A DNA stretch of 64,000 nucleotides from JACJVV01 sp964581515 (GTDB taxonomy: Archaea > Nanobdellota > Nanobdellia > Woesearchaeales > JACJVV01), in NCBI GenBank assembly GCA_964581515.1, contig CAZOOV010000009.1:53770-117769 (forward strand), read 5' to 3'. The position numbers were made by a program, and so were the translations under genes. This document shows, piece after piece, positions 16,825 through 25,174 of the stretch (position 1 is the first letter of the stretch; every line of letters starts with the position of its first letter). A model generated the notes under the pieces. The model made no database searches. It saw only the letters and a program-made list of their open reading frames with translations, and was not told the DNA's origin.

Positions 16825-17823
16825 ATGAGTGAAGAGACAGGAGCAAATAACGAAGCGAAGAACGAAGCAAAGAATGGGGTAGAGTTAGGAATAAAATCAG
16901 GAGATAAAATCAAGATAGGGATTGCTGAAAAACTTTCATTCATCGATTGGGAAGTATACAAGAGCAATAACAATCTTTCAAGAGATGATGTTATAGAAAC
17001 ATTCAGAAGAGAATTTCCTAAGTATAAATTTGATGGGATTATTGCAAGTGATGCAAGGCAAACTGAAAATAAGGCAGCAATAAGAGAAGTTGCCCCTGAT
17101 GCAATTAGTGTTGATATAAATGCAATCATGAGAGGTGAAGAAATCCATGATATTGATGTTTTAGTCGCTTACGGTGGCGATGACTGGAGCAAGATTTGTA
17201 TTCCTTATTTTCATGATAAGATTGTACTTTTGGCTAACTCCGATACTGAAACTAGTTTAGGAGGTATGTTATACTTTGATAGGGACTCTCTTATAGATAA
17301 ACTTCCTAAGATTCGTGAAGGTGATTTTGATGTTGAACATTGGACTAAGATTGCTGCAGAACTCAATGGTAGAGAATTGAGAAATGCAATGAGTGAATAT
17401 TATTTCAGAGCTGGTCCTTTGATGACTAGGTTCCTTATTAGGTCTAATGGGAAGGAAGAAGATATAAGATGTACTTCTTTTCTTGTCGCTTCAGGCATTG
17501 GTTCTGAATATGGTTCATATTATTATGGTATTACAAAACCTCTTGTTTCATTGAAGGATGGAGTTCCTTTTGCTGAATGTGACCCTTCATTTCCTAGAGA
17601 ATCAAGAGAAGTAAGGTCAGTTGTTGAAACACCACATCCAGATATGACTAAATATTCTTTGCTTAATCTTGCTATCAAAGAAGGGCATGAACTGAGAGTA
17701 GATTATTGGTCAAAGAAAGCAGGATGGATATCAGCTGATGGTGCAGAAACGTATGATCTTCCACAAAGAGGAAGGATGACTTTTAGAGTATCTGATGAGC
17801 CTCTTAGAGTTATTAGGCCATAG
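16825..17823 (+). CDS. NAD-kinase-fold protein with altered GGDG motif
   Basis: The 332-residue protein has the NAD kinase/diacylglycerol kinase layout. DVLVAYGGDDW replaces the family's GGDGT, NAMSEYYF stands at the NE-motif position, and SFLVASGIGSEYGSYY matches the GDG(L/I)xVSTPTGSTAY strand-loop only loosely. The loss of the glycine and threonine after GGD suggests altered or lost phosphorylation of NAD. It could be a NAD sensor or act on another substrate. The N-terminus holds a small repeat (NNEAKNEAKN). It is the last gene of the RHH-NadB operon, which places a NAD-binding protein next to aspartate oxidase. Confidence 0.7.
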   Translation: MSEETGANNEAKNEAKNGVELGIKSGDKIKIGIAEKLSFIDWEVYKSNNNLSRDDVIETFRREFPKYKFDGIIASDARQTENKAAIREVAPDAISVDINAIMRGEEIHDIDVLVAYGGDDWSKICIPYFHDKIVLLANSDTETSLGGMLYFDRDSLIDKLPKIREGDFDVEHWTKIAAELNGRELRNAMSEYYFRAGPLMTRFLIRSNGKEEDIRCTSFLVASGIGSEYGSYYYGITKPLVSLKDGVPFAECDPSFPRESREVRSVVETPHPDMTKYSLLNLAIKEGHELRVDYWSKKAGWISADGAETYDLPQRGRMTFRVSDEPLRVIRP

Positions 17824-17886
17824 GATAAGTTAGGCTGTTTTAGAATAATATTAAAGAAATATATTAAAAAAGTTTTTTAGAAAAAA

Positions 17887-19137
17887 TTATTCTCTTTTTA
17901 GAAGTTCTTGCAATCTGCACTGTTCTATATATTCATCGCTTATACCAAGTGCTTGAGCTGCTACATCTGCAATTGAAGCAAATGTATTAGGATTTTTTAC
18001 GTGGAATCTTTCCATTCCTTTTTTGTTTTGCTTCATGTATCCAAGCAAAGGTACTGGTTCTTTATTGTGATAACCGTAATCTCCTGCATGTTTCATACCA
18101 TGATCTGCAGTTATCAGGAGGATATCTCCTTGTTGCATATGGTCTGTTACAATTGTCATGCATCTACTTGCTTCTTCTATTGCTTTTAAGCTTCCTTCTA
18201 CGTCTTGTCTATGTCCATAAAGGCTATCGGTATCTACGCAGTTTGCGAATATGAATGTGCCACCTAGGCGATAAGCTTCTTCAGCTGCCATTAGTTCGTT
18301 GACTGTGCCCTGAATTGTGTAAGGATTTGTATTTTTCTCTTGTGGATGAATAAATTTAAGTCCAAGTTCTGGATCAATATCTGATCTTTTAGATAATTTT
18401 ACTTTTTTGTCCCATGTTTTTGTTGGAATAAGCTCTCCTGGCTTCCCAATACTAACTGTATATACACCGTTCTCTTTTGCTACATCTATAAATGTTGGTT
18501 GTTCTAAAGGTAATACTTTATCATGCCTGTTGTTTGTTCTTGTGATAATCCCATCTTCAAAAGTATAAGTTCTTGCAATTGATCTTGTTATCTTTATTTT
18601 ATGTTCCATAGCCAGCTCAAAAGCCGTGTCAGCTATTGCATGTGCTTCTTTAACTGGAATGATCGCTTCATTCATAGCAATTTGTATTATAGGATCGCAT
18701 TTGCTTGCATATACTATTGGTTTTCCTGTTTTTTCATGTTCTTCTCTATTGACTTTTATTGCGTTCATGCCACCAGACATCTTGTTGAATATTGTCTTCT
18801 TTCCTATGGCTTTTTCTAGGTCTGAAATATAATTCTGTGTGAATCCATCAAAGAAGAGATCATACGTTCTTGGATCTATTACACCAACAATCTCTCTATG
18901 GCCCATTACGCTATCAGCTGATGCAGATGATTGTTCTATTGCATGTGCAAAATCTGCTTTTACAACTGGTTTAATTCTGTGTTGATATTTAGTATTGAGA
19001 ATATTTCCTAAGCCTAATTTCTCTAATGTAGGAACATGTATTGTCTCATTGTAGTTATCAAGAAGATATTCTAATGTTGTGATGCCTACTGCATCTAGTA
19101 TCATCATTACTATGGTTGGTTTTCTTTGAGCTGGCAT
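17887..19137 (-). CDS. deoB: Phosphopentomutase-like (DeoB, alkaline phosphatase superfamily)
   Basis: The 416-residue protein matches DeoB throughout: an early metal-binding aspartate in MMILDAVG, ADSVMGHREIVG at the GKDT-x-TGHWE position, YASKCDPIIQIA, FANCVDTDSLYGHRQDV, and the C-terminal ITADHGMKHAGDYG with the metal-binding DHG. DeoB interconverts ribose-1-phosphate and ribose-5-phosphate. The catalytic threonine of GKDT-x-T aligns here with Ser in ADSVMGH; serine can carry the phosphoryl group in related enzymes but this is a real change. Its neighbour is an ADP-ribosylglycohydrolase and Nudix genes are close, so it may recycle ribose phosphate released from NAD or ADP-ribose. Confidence 0.82.
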   Translation of the reverse strand: MPAQRKPTIVMMILDAVGITTLEYLLDNYNETIHVPTLEKLGLGNILNTKYQHRIKPVVKADFAHAIEQSSASADSVMGHREIVGVIDPRTYDLFFDGFTQNYISDLEKAIGKKTIFNKMSGGMNAIKVNREEHEKTGKPIVYASKCDPIIQIAMNEAIIPVKEAHAIADTAFELAMEHKIKITRSIARTYTFEDGIITRTNNRHDKVLPLEQPTFIDVAKENGVYTVSIGKPGELIPTKTWDKKVKLSKRSDIDPELGLKFIHPQEKNTNPYTIQGTVNELMAAEEAYRLGGTFIFANCVDTDSLYGHRQDVEGSLKAIEEASRCMTIVTDHMQQGDILLITADHGMKHAGDYGYHNKEPVPLLGYMKQNKKGMERFHVKNPNTFASIADVAAQALGISDEYIEQCRLQELLKRE

Positions 19138-19200
19138 AAGTAATGAGAATGAAAATGAGCTTTTAAATCTAACTGTTATACTTGTTTACCTTATTTTTAT

Positions 19201-20301
19201 TTATCTTTTTAGTGCGTATATGCCCTCAGCTGCTTTTGTCAGCTTTTCTAGATTTTGTATCTGGTTAGTCCATTTGTCAGGGAATATCATGCCATGTTTT
19301 GCTCCTGCCATTGCACCAAACATTGCAGCAGTTGTATCACAATCTCCTCCATAATTCACTGTTTCAATAAGACCTTTTATAGGATTATCCCAATATTTTT
19401 GGAACATGAACACTGTAAAAGGATACGCTCTGTAAACAGCAGAAGTGCTTCCTAGTTTTTCATGTGCTTTTGATGGATACGCATCCATATTTTCTCTTAC
19501 CCACTTCAGTTTTTCTGTAAGGCTCCCGCTATTAGGCCATACATTCTTTTCTGTTACAGGTAGTTCATATATCTTTGATCTATTGAGTATCCTTTGTACA
19601 AAAGCCTCTTTATTGTTTTTATTATTATTCTTACCTGTAAGCAAGTCATATATTGCATGTGCTTGAAGCTGACCACTGACAACAGATCTTGGATCAAGAT
19701 GTGTAAGCATTCCAACTTTTTCTGCAAAATCAAAACCTGCTTCATATTCTTCTGTTGCAGCCATATACATGCCTATTGGATGCATTTTCATGCAAGGTCC
19801 AGTTCCTGGCCCTCCTATGATATCTGTTTCAAGCTTTGCAAGAGCATGAGAATCTTGTTTCATCCTTTCAAAAGCATCACCAGTGCTTTTGCCAAATCCT
19901 CCTTTTATCTTTCCATCAGGAAGACGAAGCGCTTCATATGCAAGAATCTGCGACATTGCAATATCACGCAGATCAAGACCTTTTCTTTCAACTATTGAAT
20001 CTGCAATTGCAAGAGTAAGAATCGTATCATCGGTGTATTCTCCTTTTTTTAGGCCTTGTGTCCAGCATTTGACTTTGCCGAACTCATCTTCTTCTATTTG
20101 ATTGCCTTCTTCATCTCTGACTATGACTGGGTCCATAAGGTCTGTGACTTTTCCTACATATTTTTGTATCTGTTTTCTCTTCCAACCTTCTACGCTCATA
20201 CCAAGGCTATCTCCTATAGCACAGCCTACTAATGTTGCTATGAATTTCTCTCTTAGAAAGTCTTCTTCATCTGTTTTTGTTCTATCTGATTCTTGAACCA
20301 T
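19201..20301 (-). CDS. ADP-ribosylglycohydrolase (DraG/ARH family)
   Basis: The 366-residue protein carries the family metal motifs: GCAIGDSLGMSVEGW near the start, GEYTDDTILTLAIADS (about residues 91-106, the TDDT magnesium ligands), and NYGGDCDTTAAMFGAMAGA near residue 325, the second metal motif. Members remove ADP-ribose from proteins, or break ADP-ribosyl-linked compounds, using two magnesium ions. The helical fold spans the whole protein and no signal peptide is seen, so it is cytoplasmic. The gene lies beside the phosphopentomutase and two Nudix genes, which could convert released ADP-ribose to AMP and ribose phosphate. A macrodomain gene lies further right. Confidence 0.92.
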   Translation of the reverse strand: MVQESDRTKTDEEDFLREKFIATLVGCAIGDSLGMSVEGWKRKQIQKYVGKVTDLMDPVIVRDEEGNQIEEDEFGKVKCWTQGLKKGEYTDDTILTLAIADSIVERKGLDLRDIAMSQILAYEALRLPDGKIKGGFGKSTGDAFERMKQDSHALAKLETDIIGGPGTGPCMKMHPIGMYMAATEEYEAGFDFAEKVGMLTHLDPRSVVSGQLQAHAIYDLLTGKNNNKNNKEAFVQRILNRSKIYELPVTEKNVWPNSGSLTEKLKWVRENMDAYPSKAHEKLGSTSAVYRAYPFTVFMFQKYWDNPIKGLIETVNYGGDCDTTAAMFGAMAGAKHGMIFPDKWTNQIQNLEKLTKAAEGIYALKR

Positions 20302-20394
20302 GTATATATATCCAATGCATGATGGTCTTATTAAAGATATCTCCAGTACAATATGTATATTACAGAAATAAACGTTTTTAACATGTCATCATAG

Positions 20395-20410
20395 AAAAGT
20401 TTATATAAAG
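20395..20410 (+). promoter_or_regulatory. Archaeal TATA element for the AbrB/PhoU gene
   Basis: AAAGTTTATATAAAG is centred 26 bases before the ATG at 20430. Confidence 0.6.
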
Positions 20411-20429
20411 TATGTACAATCTTGTTTGT

Positions 20430-21377
20430 ATGCAGATAAGAAAGCTAGTAAAGAGTGGACATTCTTCACTTGTAGTTGCAGTACCAAGAGACTGGATCAA
20501 AAGGAACAAGCTAAAACCGGGCGATCTTGTATATATTGATGATTCTTCAAATAAACTTGTTGTCTCGACAGAATTTAAAGAAAATGTAACTGAGAAGAGA
20601 GAGAAAGTCATAAATATTGATGGCATGGATGAAATCGTTATACTAAGAGAGATTAATACAGCTTATCTCAACAATTATTATTATATAATTATTAAAGGAG
20701 ATGAACTTAAGAAACATTTGAGATATGTCAAGAAGCTGATTTCTGATCTTGTTGCACTTGAACTTGTTGATGAATCATCTGAGAAGATAATGGCAAGAAG
20801 TTTTCTTAATGTCCACGATACAGACCTTAAAGTCCTTGTAAGAAGGGTAGATAATATTCTTAGATCTATGATTATTGATACAAAGCAGGCACTTAATGAA
20901 CCAAGCCTTGTTGAAGCAGTTGTAGACAGAGACAATGAAGTAAACAGGCTTAACTTGTTGATGGCAAAAGTCTTAAAGGCAGCCTATTATGATAAATCAA
21001 TACTTACTTCTCTTGGAATGGATGAGATGGAACTCCTTAGATACTGGGAACTCAATGGTCATCTTGAGAAGATAGGCGACAGGACAAAGAATATTGCAAC
21101 TGCAGTCTTACAATTAAAGAAAGTTAACCATAAGGATTTTTTGAAGTTGTTTAGTGAGATGGAAGATTTGTATAAGGAAGCTATGATGTCTTTTTACAAA
21201 AATTCATACAAGATATCTGATGAAGTTACACATAAAAGAAGAGTTATTATGGCAGATATTGGAAAATATATTACAAAAAACAGTAAATGCGCAGCTTGTG
21301 CACAGATAGGTATAAATTCTTATAATATGACTGCTCATATCAATGATATAGGCAGGATAATAAGATATATGTCCTGA
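20430..21377 (+). CDS. AbrB/SpoVT domain plus PhoU-like domain protein (archaeal phosphate-regulator type)
   Basis: The 315-residue protein begins MQIRKLVKSGHSSLVVAVPR with the sequence DWIKRNKLKPGDLVYIDDSS after it, a swapped-hairpin AbrB/MazE-type DNA-binding domain. The remainder is a helical bundle of the PhoU type, with the usual EVNRLNLLMAKVLKAA segment (about residues 170-186) and a second repeat including WELNGHLEKIGDRTKNIA. Archaeal genomes often use AbrB-PhoU fusions near phosphate transport. No transporter is adjacent here. A second paralogue lies at 54229-55131. ATG 20430 was chosen because the TATA spacing and the domain start both fit it, rather than 20412. Confidence 0.82.
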   Translation: MQIRKLVKSGHSSLVVAVPRDWIKRNKLKPGDLVYIDDSSNKLVVSTEFKENVTEKREKVINIDGMDEIVILREINTAYLNNYYYIIIKGDELKKHLRYVKKLISDLVALELVDESSEKIMARSFLNVHDTDLKVLVRRVDNILRSMIIDTKQALNEPSLVEAVVDRDNEVNRLNLLMAKVLKAAYYDKSILTSLGMDEMELLRYWELNGHLEKIGDRTKNIATAVLQLKKVNHKDFLKLFSEMEDLYKEAMMSFYKNSYKISDEVTHKRRVIMADIGKYITKNSKCAACAQIGINSYNMTAHINDIGRIIRYMS

Positions 21378-21492
21378 TTATGCTTTCTTTTCTTTGATTT
21401 TTATTACTTTATCTGTCCTTTTTTTAGCGAAACCATTATAAACTACTCCTCAGTAACAAATTCTATTGAAAATACTAGTTTAGCTGGTTAAT

Positions 21493-22695
21493 ATGAGACG
21501 AGAACTTAGTGATCTGGAACAGAAGCTGATGGCGCAGGAGCCAATCAAATTACCTCCTAATCCAATGTGGGAGGTATTCAAGAGATTTGGTAGGGATGAG
21601 AGTACTTCTGGTCTTGTCAACGTTGGTTTTACAGCGCTAGCAAGTCCATTTCTTCGAGGAAAAAATGATGGTTTACTCGCTGCAGTTGGTCCTGTTGTTG
21701 AGAAAGTAGGATTATTTTATTGGTACTTTAAGGATGCAATTGAAGTATATAAGACAACTCCTCGAAAAGATAGGAAAAATATCATGAAGTATTTTGGAAA
21801 AGCGTTTTATGATGGACTTCCTACTTTAGCTGAAGATCTTCTCGTACATGACCCAATTTATGCAACACTTCTTTATACAGGACTTAAGACAAATCCTACA
21901 ACTCCTACTTGGATGCTTTCTTCTTTGAGTTTTGTTCTTGCAGTTGTAGCTGCATCAGCAATTGAAGTGGGAGTGAAAGAAGGTATGTATAAAGGTTATA
22001 AAAAAAAGATGAAAAAAGCAGGATTTGGTTTTGAAGATTATCTAGAATCCAGATTTTTCATAAGGAAGGATAAGGACCCAATGGTTGTACTTGAAGCAAT
22101 AAAAGATGAGTTTGATTTAGGGGATATAGGTACATGGACTTATAGTGATAGATATGTCAATGATGAGATTCCTGATTTCAATGGAAGAGGTTCTTATATG
22201 AGGCTTCGAAAAAGAGTAAATAATTCTGATGATAATGATATAATGCAATCTGCACAGATAGTTTTCAGGCAGACAAGACAGATTGGAAAAAGAGAAGTTG
22301 CAGCACATAATTATTTCTTATGCAAGAAAGAAAAACTTTATACTACTTTTGATGGTGATATGCCTTTGTCTATTGATGATGTAGATGATGAAGTTGTACG
22401 TGAAAAGCTTGAGCTAGCGCATAAAGGCAATTGGTTCCATCAAAAATTTGGCAAGATGGAGCATGGTACTTCATATAGGGATGTTTTATTTGAGAGAAGT
22501 TATGCAAAAGATGAACATTTACTTGCTTCTGCTGATAGTGTGCGTGCGCAGAGACCATTTAATGTTATTGAACTTAAAGCTAGAACAGATGTTGCACTCC
22601 TTAAGGAAGCTATGAGATATGTGATGATAGAGTTTCCAGTTCTTCCAACTACATATGGTAAGCTCGCAATAGCAAATATGAATGGTAATTGTTAA
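21493..22695 (+). CDS. CYTH-like domain protein with a hydrophobic N-terminal region
   Basis: The 400-residue protein has two parts. The first 165 residues include two hydrophobic spans (about 34-56 and 138-160) separated by a charged loop, probably membrane-contacting. The second part (about 185-400) resembles a CYTH triphosphate tunnel domain: SYMRLRKRVN has the family's paired basic residues, QIVFRQTRQIGKREVAAHNY continues the pattern, and FNVIELKARTDVALLKEAM supplies the E-x-K ending. CYTH enzymes handle thiamine triphosphate, tripolyphosphate or RNA 5' triphosphate ends. The usual N-terminal ExExK is not clear, so the activity is uncertain. Its genomic neighbours suggest a link to nucleotide or phosphate metabolism. 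Confidence 0.6.
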   Translation: MRRELSDLEQKLMAQEPIKLPPNPMWEVFKRFGRDESTSGLVNVGFTALASPFLRGKNDGLLAAVGPVVEKVGLFYWYFKDAIEVYKTTPRKDRKNIMKYFGKAFYDGLPTLAEDLLVHDPIYATLLYTGLKTNPTTPTWMLSSLSFVLAVVAASAIEVGVKEGMYKGYKKKMKKAGFGFEDYLESRFFIRKDKDPMVVLEAIKDEFDLGDIGTWTYSDRYVNDEIPDFNGRGSYMRLRKRVNNSDDNDIMQSAQIVFRQTRQIGKREVAAHNYFLCKKEKLYTTFDGDMPLSIDDVDDEVVREKLELAHKGNWFHQKFGKMEHGTSYRDVLFERSYAKDEHLLASADSVRAQRPFNVIELKARTDVALLKEAMRYVMIEFPVLPTTYGKLAIANMNGNC

Positions 22696-22713
22696 AAAAA
22701 CTCAAGAAGCTTT

Positions 22714-24306
22714 TTACAGTTTATACATCCTTTTCTCAAGATTGACTATTATATCAAGAACTGGTATGCTTTCTGGATGAAGATTTGATAACGCCCTTAA
22801 TTCTTTCAGAGTCATCCAGTCAGCTGATCTGAAATGCCCATTCTCTAGTTTTCTTGCGTCAAGACTACGATCTGCCTGATAAAAATAAGGGACATTGAAA
22901 TAAATTATAGGTCCTAAACTTTCTGGCGCGTAATCTGGGATCTTTTTGAGTCCTGCTGGCTCAAGGTCTATACCTAAGTATTTGTTGACTGTAAACATAA
23001 GTTTTTCTTCAGGGGTTATTGGCATATTTCTTGTCTCTTCACCATGTCTTTCAGGAAATGTCCAACTGCCTGCATAATATGTTTTCTTTTTTTGTACAAC
23101 TAAATATTCCGGGACTCCTCTTGTCACTCTTTGCAACAAAAGCCTTCTTGTAATCTTTGATAATGATTCGTTTTGCCTGCCTTCAATAAGCAGTCCTTGG
23201 AGGTCATGCCTTTCTAATGCAAGTCTGGCAATCCTGTTCATCTCTTCTTTTCTGATGCCTTCGGTGCCAAGTAGTGTTCCGTCATGGTCATCTGATCCTC
23301 CACTGATGGGTATCTGATATTTGTTTACAATACGCGCAAGCTGTTCAACATTTCTTCTTACTTGCTCATGTTTATTAGGATTTCTTTTCAGATATGGACC
23401 ATAATTGTATTTTCCTTCAACCATCTGGACAAAATCATTTTCAATTGCTTCTTCAAGAAGACCAAGACTTTCCCATCTTCCTGGATGTGCAGCAGATACT
23501 ATGCCTCCAGCATTTTCAACAAGAGCACTAAACTCTTGAAGGCTGAATTTAGGCATGTTTTCCATTTCAGCATCGACTTCTTTTATGAATTTAGAAAAAC
23601 CTTTGTAGTTTATATCCTTTCCAGGGTTTTTTGTTAGTATATATTCATATAACGCTTTCTTATTTGCTAAAGGATTTCTTTCGAAGTTTCTTTCATTCAA
23701 ACACCTTCCAAAAGAAGGGATATCAAAATCAGGCATTGATTTTTGCAGAGATTTAACCCATGTAGCTTTTCTTCTTAAGTTTGCATACATCCTATGTGTA
23801 ACAAAATCACTCAATCTTTTATTGTCAGGATTTATGTAGTATCCAATAACTTCTGCTCCATCCGGCATAGGCTTTGTATGTTCCATATCAAAGAAGTCAG
23901 GTTCGCATTCCATGCCTGAAAGATATAAAGGTGCTTTGTCAGGATTTTCTAGAGCCCAAATCATAGTATGAGGTATTGTTTTAAGATTCCAATGGTCAAC
24001 TATGCTTATTGCTCCAAGTCCCATATCTTTTGCAGCCTGAAGTATCTCAATTGTTGTCTTGGTACCATCTGATCCTATCTTTCTTGTCATATCAGGGTCG
24101 CTATGATTTTCCATTGGTTTGAATATCTGCATCAAAGCCTGGCTTCCTCTTGGATCTATGTCATGATTAAAATAAGCTCCTTTTCTAGGACCTATGAATT
24201 CTTTTGAGTGCATGTGAAGATCTGCGTATATCATTTGTTCATCACTTACTTGTTCACTTCTTTGTTCATCACTTCTTTGTTCATCACTCCTTTGTTCATC
24301 ACTCAT
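22714..24306 (-). CDS. PHP-domain phosphoesterase with a C-terminal Nudix-like region
   Basis: The 530-residue protein has a PHP metallophosphoesterase at about residues 26-360: ADLHMHS (the HxH pair), AISIVDHWN, SAAHPGRW and ISGGSDDHDG (late metal residues). The C-terminal 170 residues look like a Nudix fold: YLVVQKKKTYYAGSWTFPER, GEETRNMPITPEEKLMFTV in place of the Nudix box, and IIYFNVPYFYQADRS. The REUXEE box is not conserved, so this part is probably noncatalytic. The N-terminus contains SDEQR repeated in frame at 24232-24306. The gene overlaps the Nudix gene upstream by four bases (ATGA). The PHP domain may hydrolyse nucleotide-type phosphates in ADP-ribose or NAD turnover. Confidence 0.75.
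   Translation of the reverse strand: MSDEQRSDEQRSDEQRSEQVSDEQMIYADLHMHSKEFIGPRKGAYFNHDIDPRGSQALMQIFKPMENHSDPDMTRKIGSDGTKTTIEILQAAKDMGLGAISIVDHWNLKTIPHTMIWALENPDKAPLYLSGMECEPDFFDMEHTKPMPDGAEVIGYYINPDNKRLSDFVTHRMYANLRRKATWVKSLQKSMPDFDIPSFGRCLNERNFERNPLANKKALYEYILTKNPGKDINYKGFSKFIKEVDAEMENMPKFSLQEFSALVENAGGIVSAAHPGRWESLGLLEEAIENDFVQMVEGKYNYGPYLKRNPNKHEQVRRNVEQLARIVNKYQIPISGGSDDHDGTLLGTEGIRKEEMNRIARLALERHDLQGLLIEGRQNESLSKITRRLLLQRVTRGVPEYLVVQKKKTYYAGSWTFPERHGEETRNMPITPEEKLMFTVNKYLGIDLEPAGLKKIPDYAPESLGPIIYFNVPYFYQADRSLDARKLENGHFRSADWMTLKELRALSNLHPESIPVLDIIVNLEKRMYKL
24232..24306 (-). repeat. In-frame 15/18-bp repeats encoding SDEQR
   Basis: The N-terminus of the PHP gene repeats (AG)TGATGAACAAAG units, encoding S-D-E-Q-R with a variant S-E-Q-V. 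Such slippage-prone DNA could vary in copy number without shifting the frame, since the units are multiples of three. Confidence 0.7.
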
Positions 24307-25028
24307 TCGTGCATCACCTTGATTGGTATGTATATCCCATCACATTCTTGATACGCTTTTATTCCTGCTATTGCTAGAGGCGCAGTTCTTTCTGGAAGTG
24401 ATTTCATTGAAAAGTATTTGACATCATCAAATTTGTATGGTTCTTTGTTTTCCAGTTTACCGCCTATCACTTTAACTGCAAATGTATAATTAATCCAGTG
24501 TTGTCCTTCAACCATGTCCTGCATTATTGCAACACAGCCTAATGGTTCAACAATAAGTCCAGTCTCTTCTCCTGTCTCCTTTACGACTGTATCTTCGAGT
24601 GTATCTCCTTTCTCTACAGTTCCACCTGGTAGGTCCCACTTACCCTTCCTGTTGTTTGTGGTCCCTCCTCTTAACTGGAGAACAACTTCATATTCAGGAT
24701 TTAGGATGACTACACCAACTCCTGTTCCAGGATATAACCTTCCTGCTTGTTTTTGTTCTTGAACCCTGTATAATTGAAGAGAATTATGATGGTCTGATGT
24801 AACAACTAAGTTTGTGCCTTTTTTCAAAGCTAAATCAAGAATATCTTCATTAACGTCTCTTAAATGACCTAATTTATGCATATATCTAGCAGTCATCCCA
24901 ACTCTTTCAGGCTCACTAAGGTTTTTTGCATCAAGGAACGCTTCTAGTTCGCTTCGTGATACAACATGAACTTCAGTTATGTCAACATGCTTTTTTGCAT
25001 CATCCGGAACTTTTATTGTGTATTTCAT
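24303..25028 (-). CDS. Nudix hydrolase with an extra N-terminal domain
   Basis: The 241-residue protein has the Nudix box GGTVEKGDTLEDTVVKETGE followed by ETGL, at about residues 135-158. It fits G-x5-E-x7-x-E-U-x-E-E-x-G, except that the usual arginine of REUxEE is lysine. The first 95 residues (VHVVSRSELEAFLDAKNLSE onward) are an unrecognised alpha/beta domain. Nudix enzymes hydrolyse nucleoside diphosphates linked to another group, including ADP-ribose and NAD. Its overlap with the PHP gene suggests they act together. Confidence 0.82.
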   Translation of the reverse strand: MKYTIKVPDDAKKHVDITEVHVVSRSELEAFLDAKNLSEPERVGMTARYMHKLGHLRDVNEDILDLALKKGTNLVVTSDHHNSLQLYRVQEQKQAGRLYPGTGVGVVILNPEYEVVLQLRGGTTNNRKGKWDLPGGTVEKGDTLEDTVVKETGEETGLIVEPLGCVAIMQDMVEGQHWINYTFAVKVIGGKLENKEPYKFDDVKYFSMKSLPERTAPLAIAGIKAYQECDGIYIPIKVMHE

Positions 25029-25174
25029 TTTTAGTTTTATTAGGTCTTTTCTTTTAGATTTTTGTCTTATTATTTTTCTTGATTTTTATTTTGTTCTTTT
25101 TTATTTTTAGTTATTATGATTATTATTGTTTTATTTTGTTTTTATGACTGTTATATTTTATACTTATTCTTATC

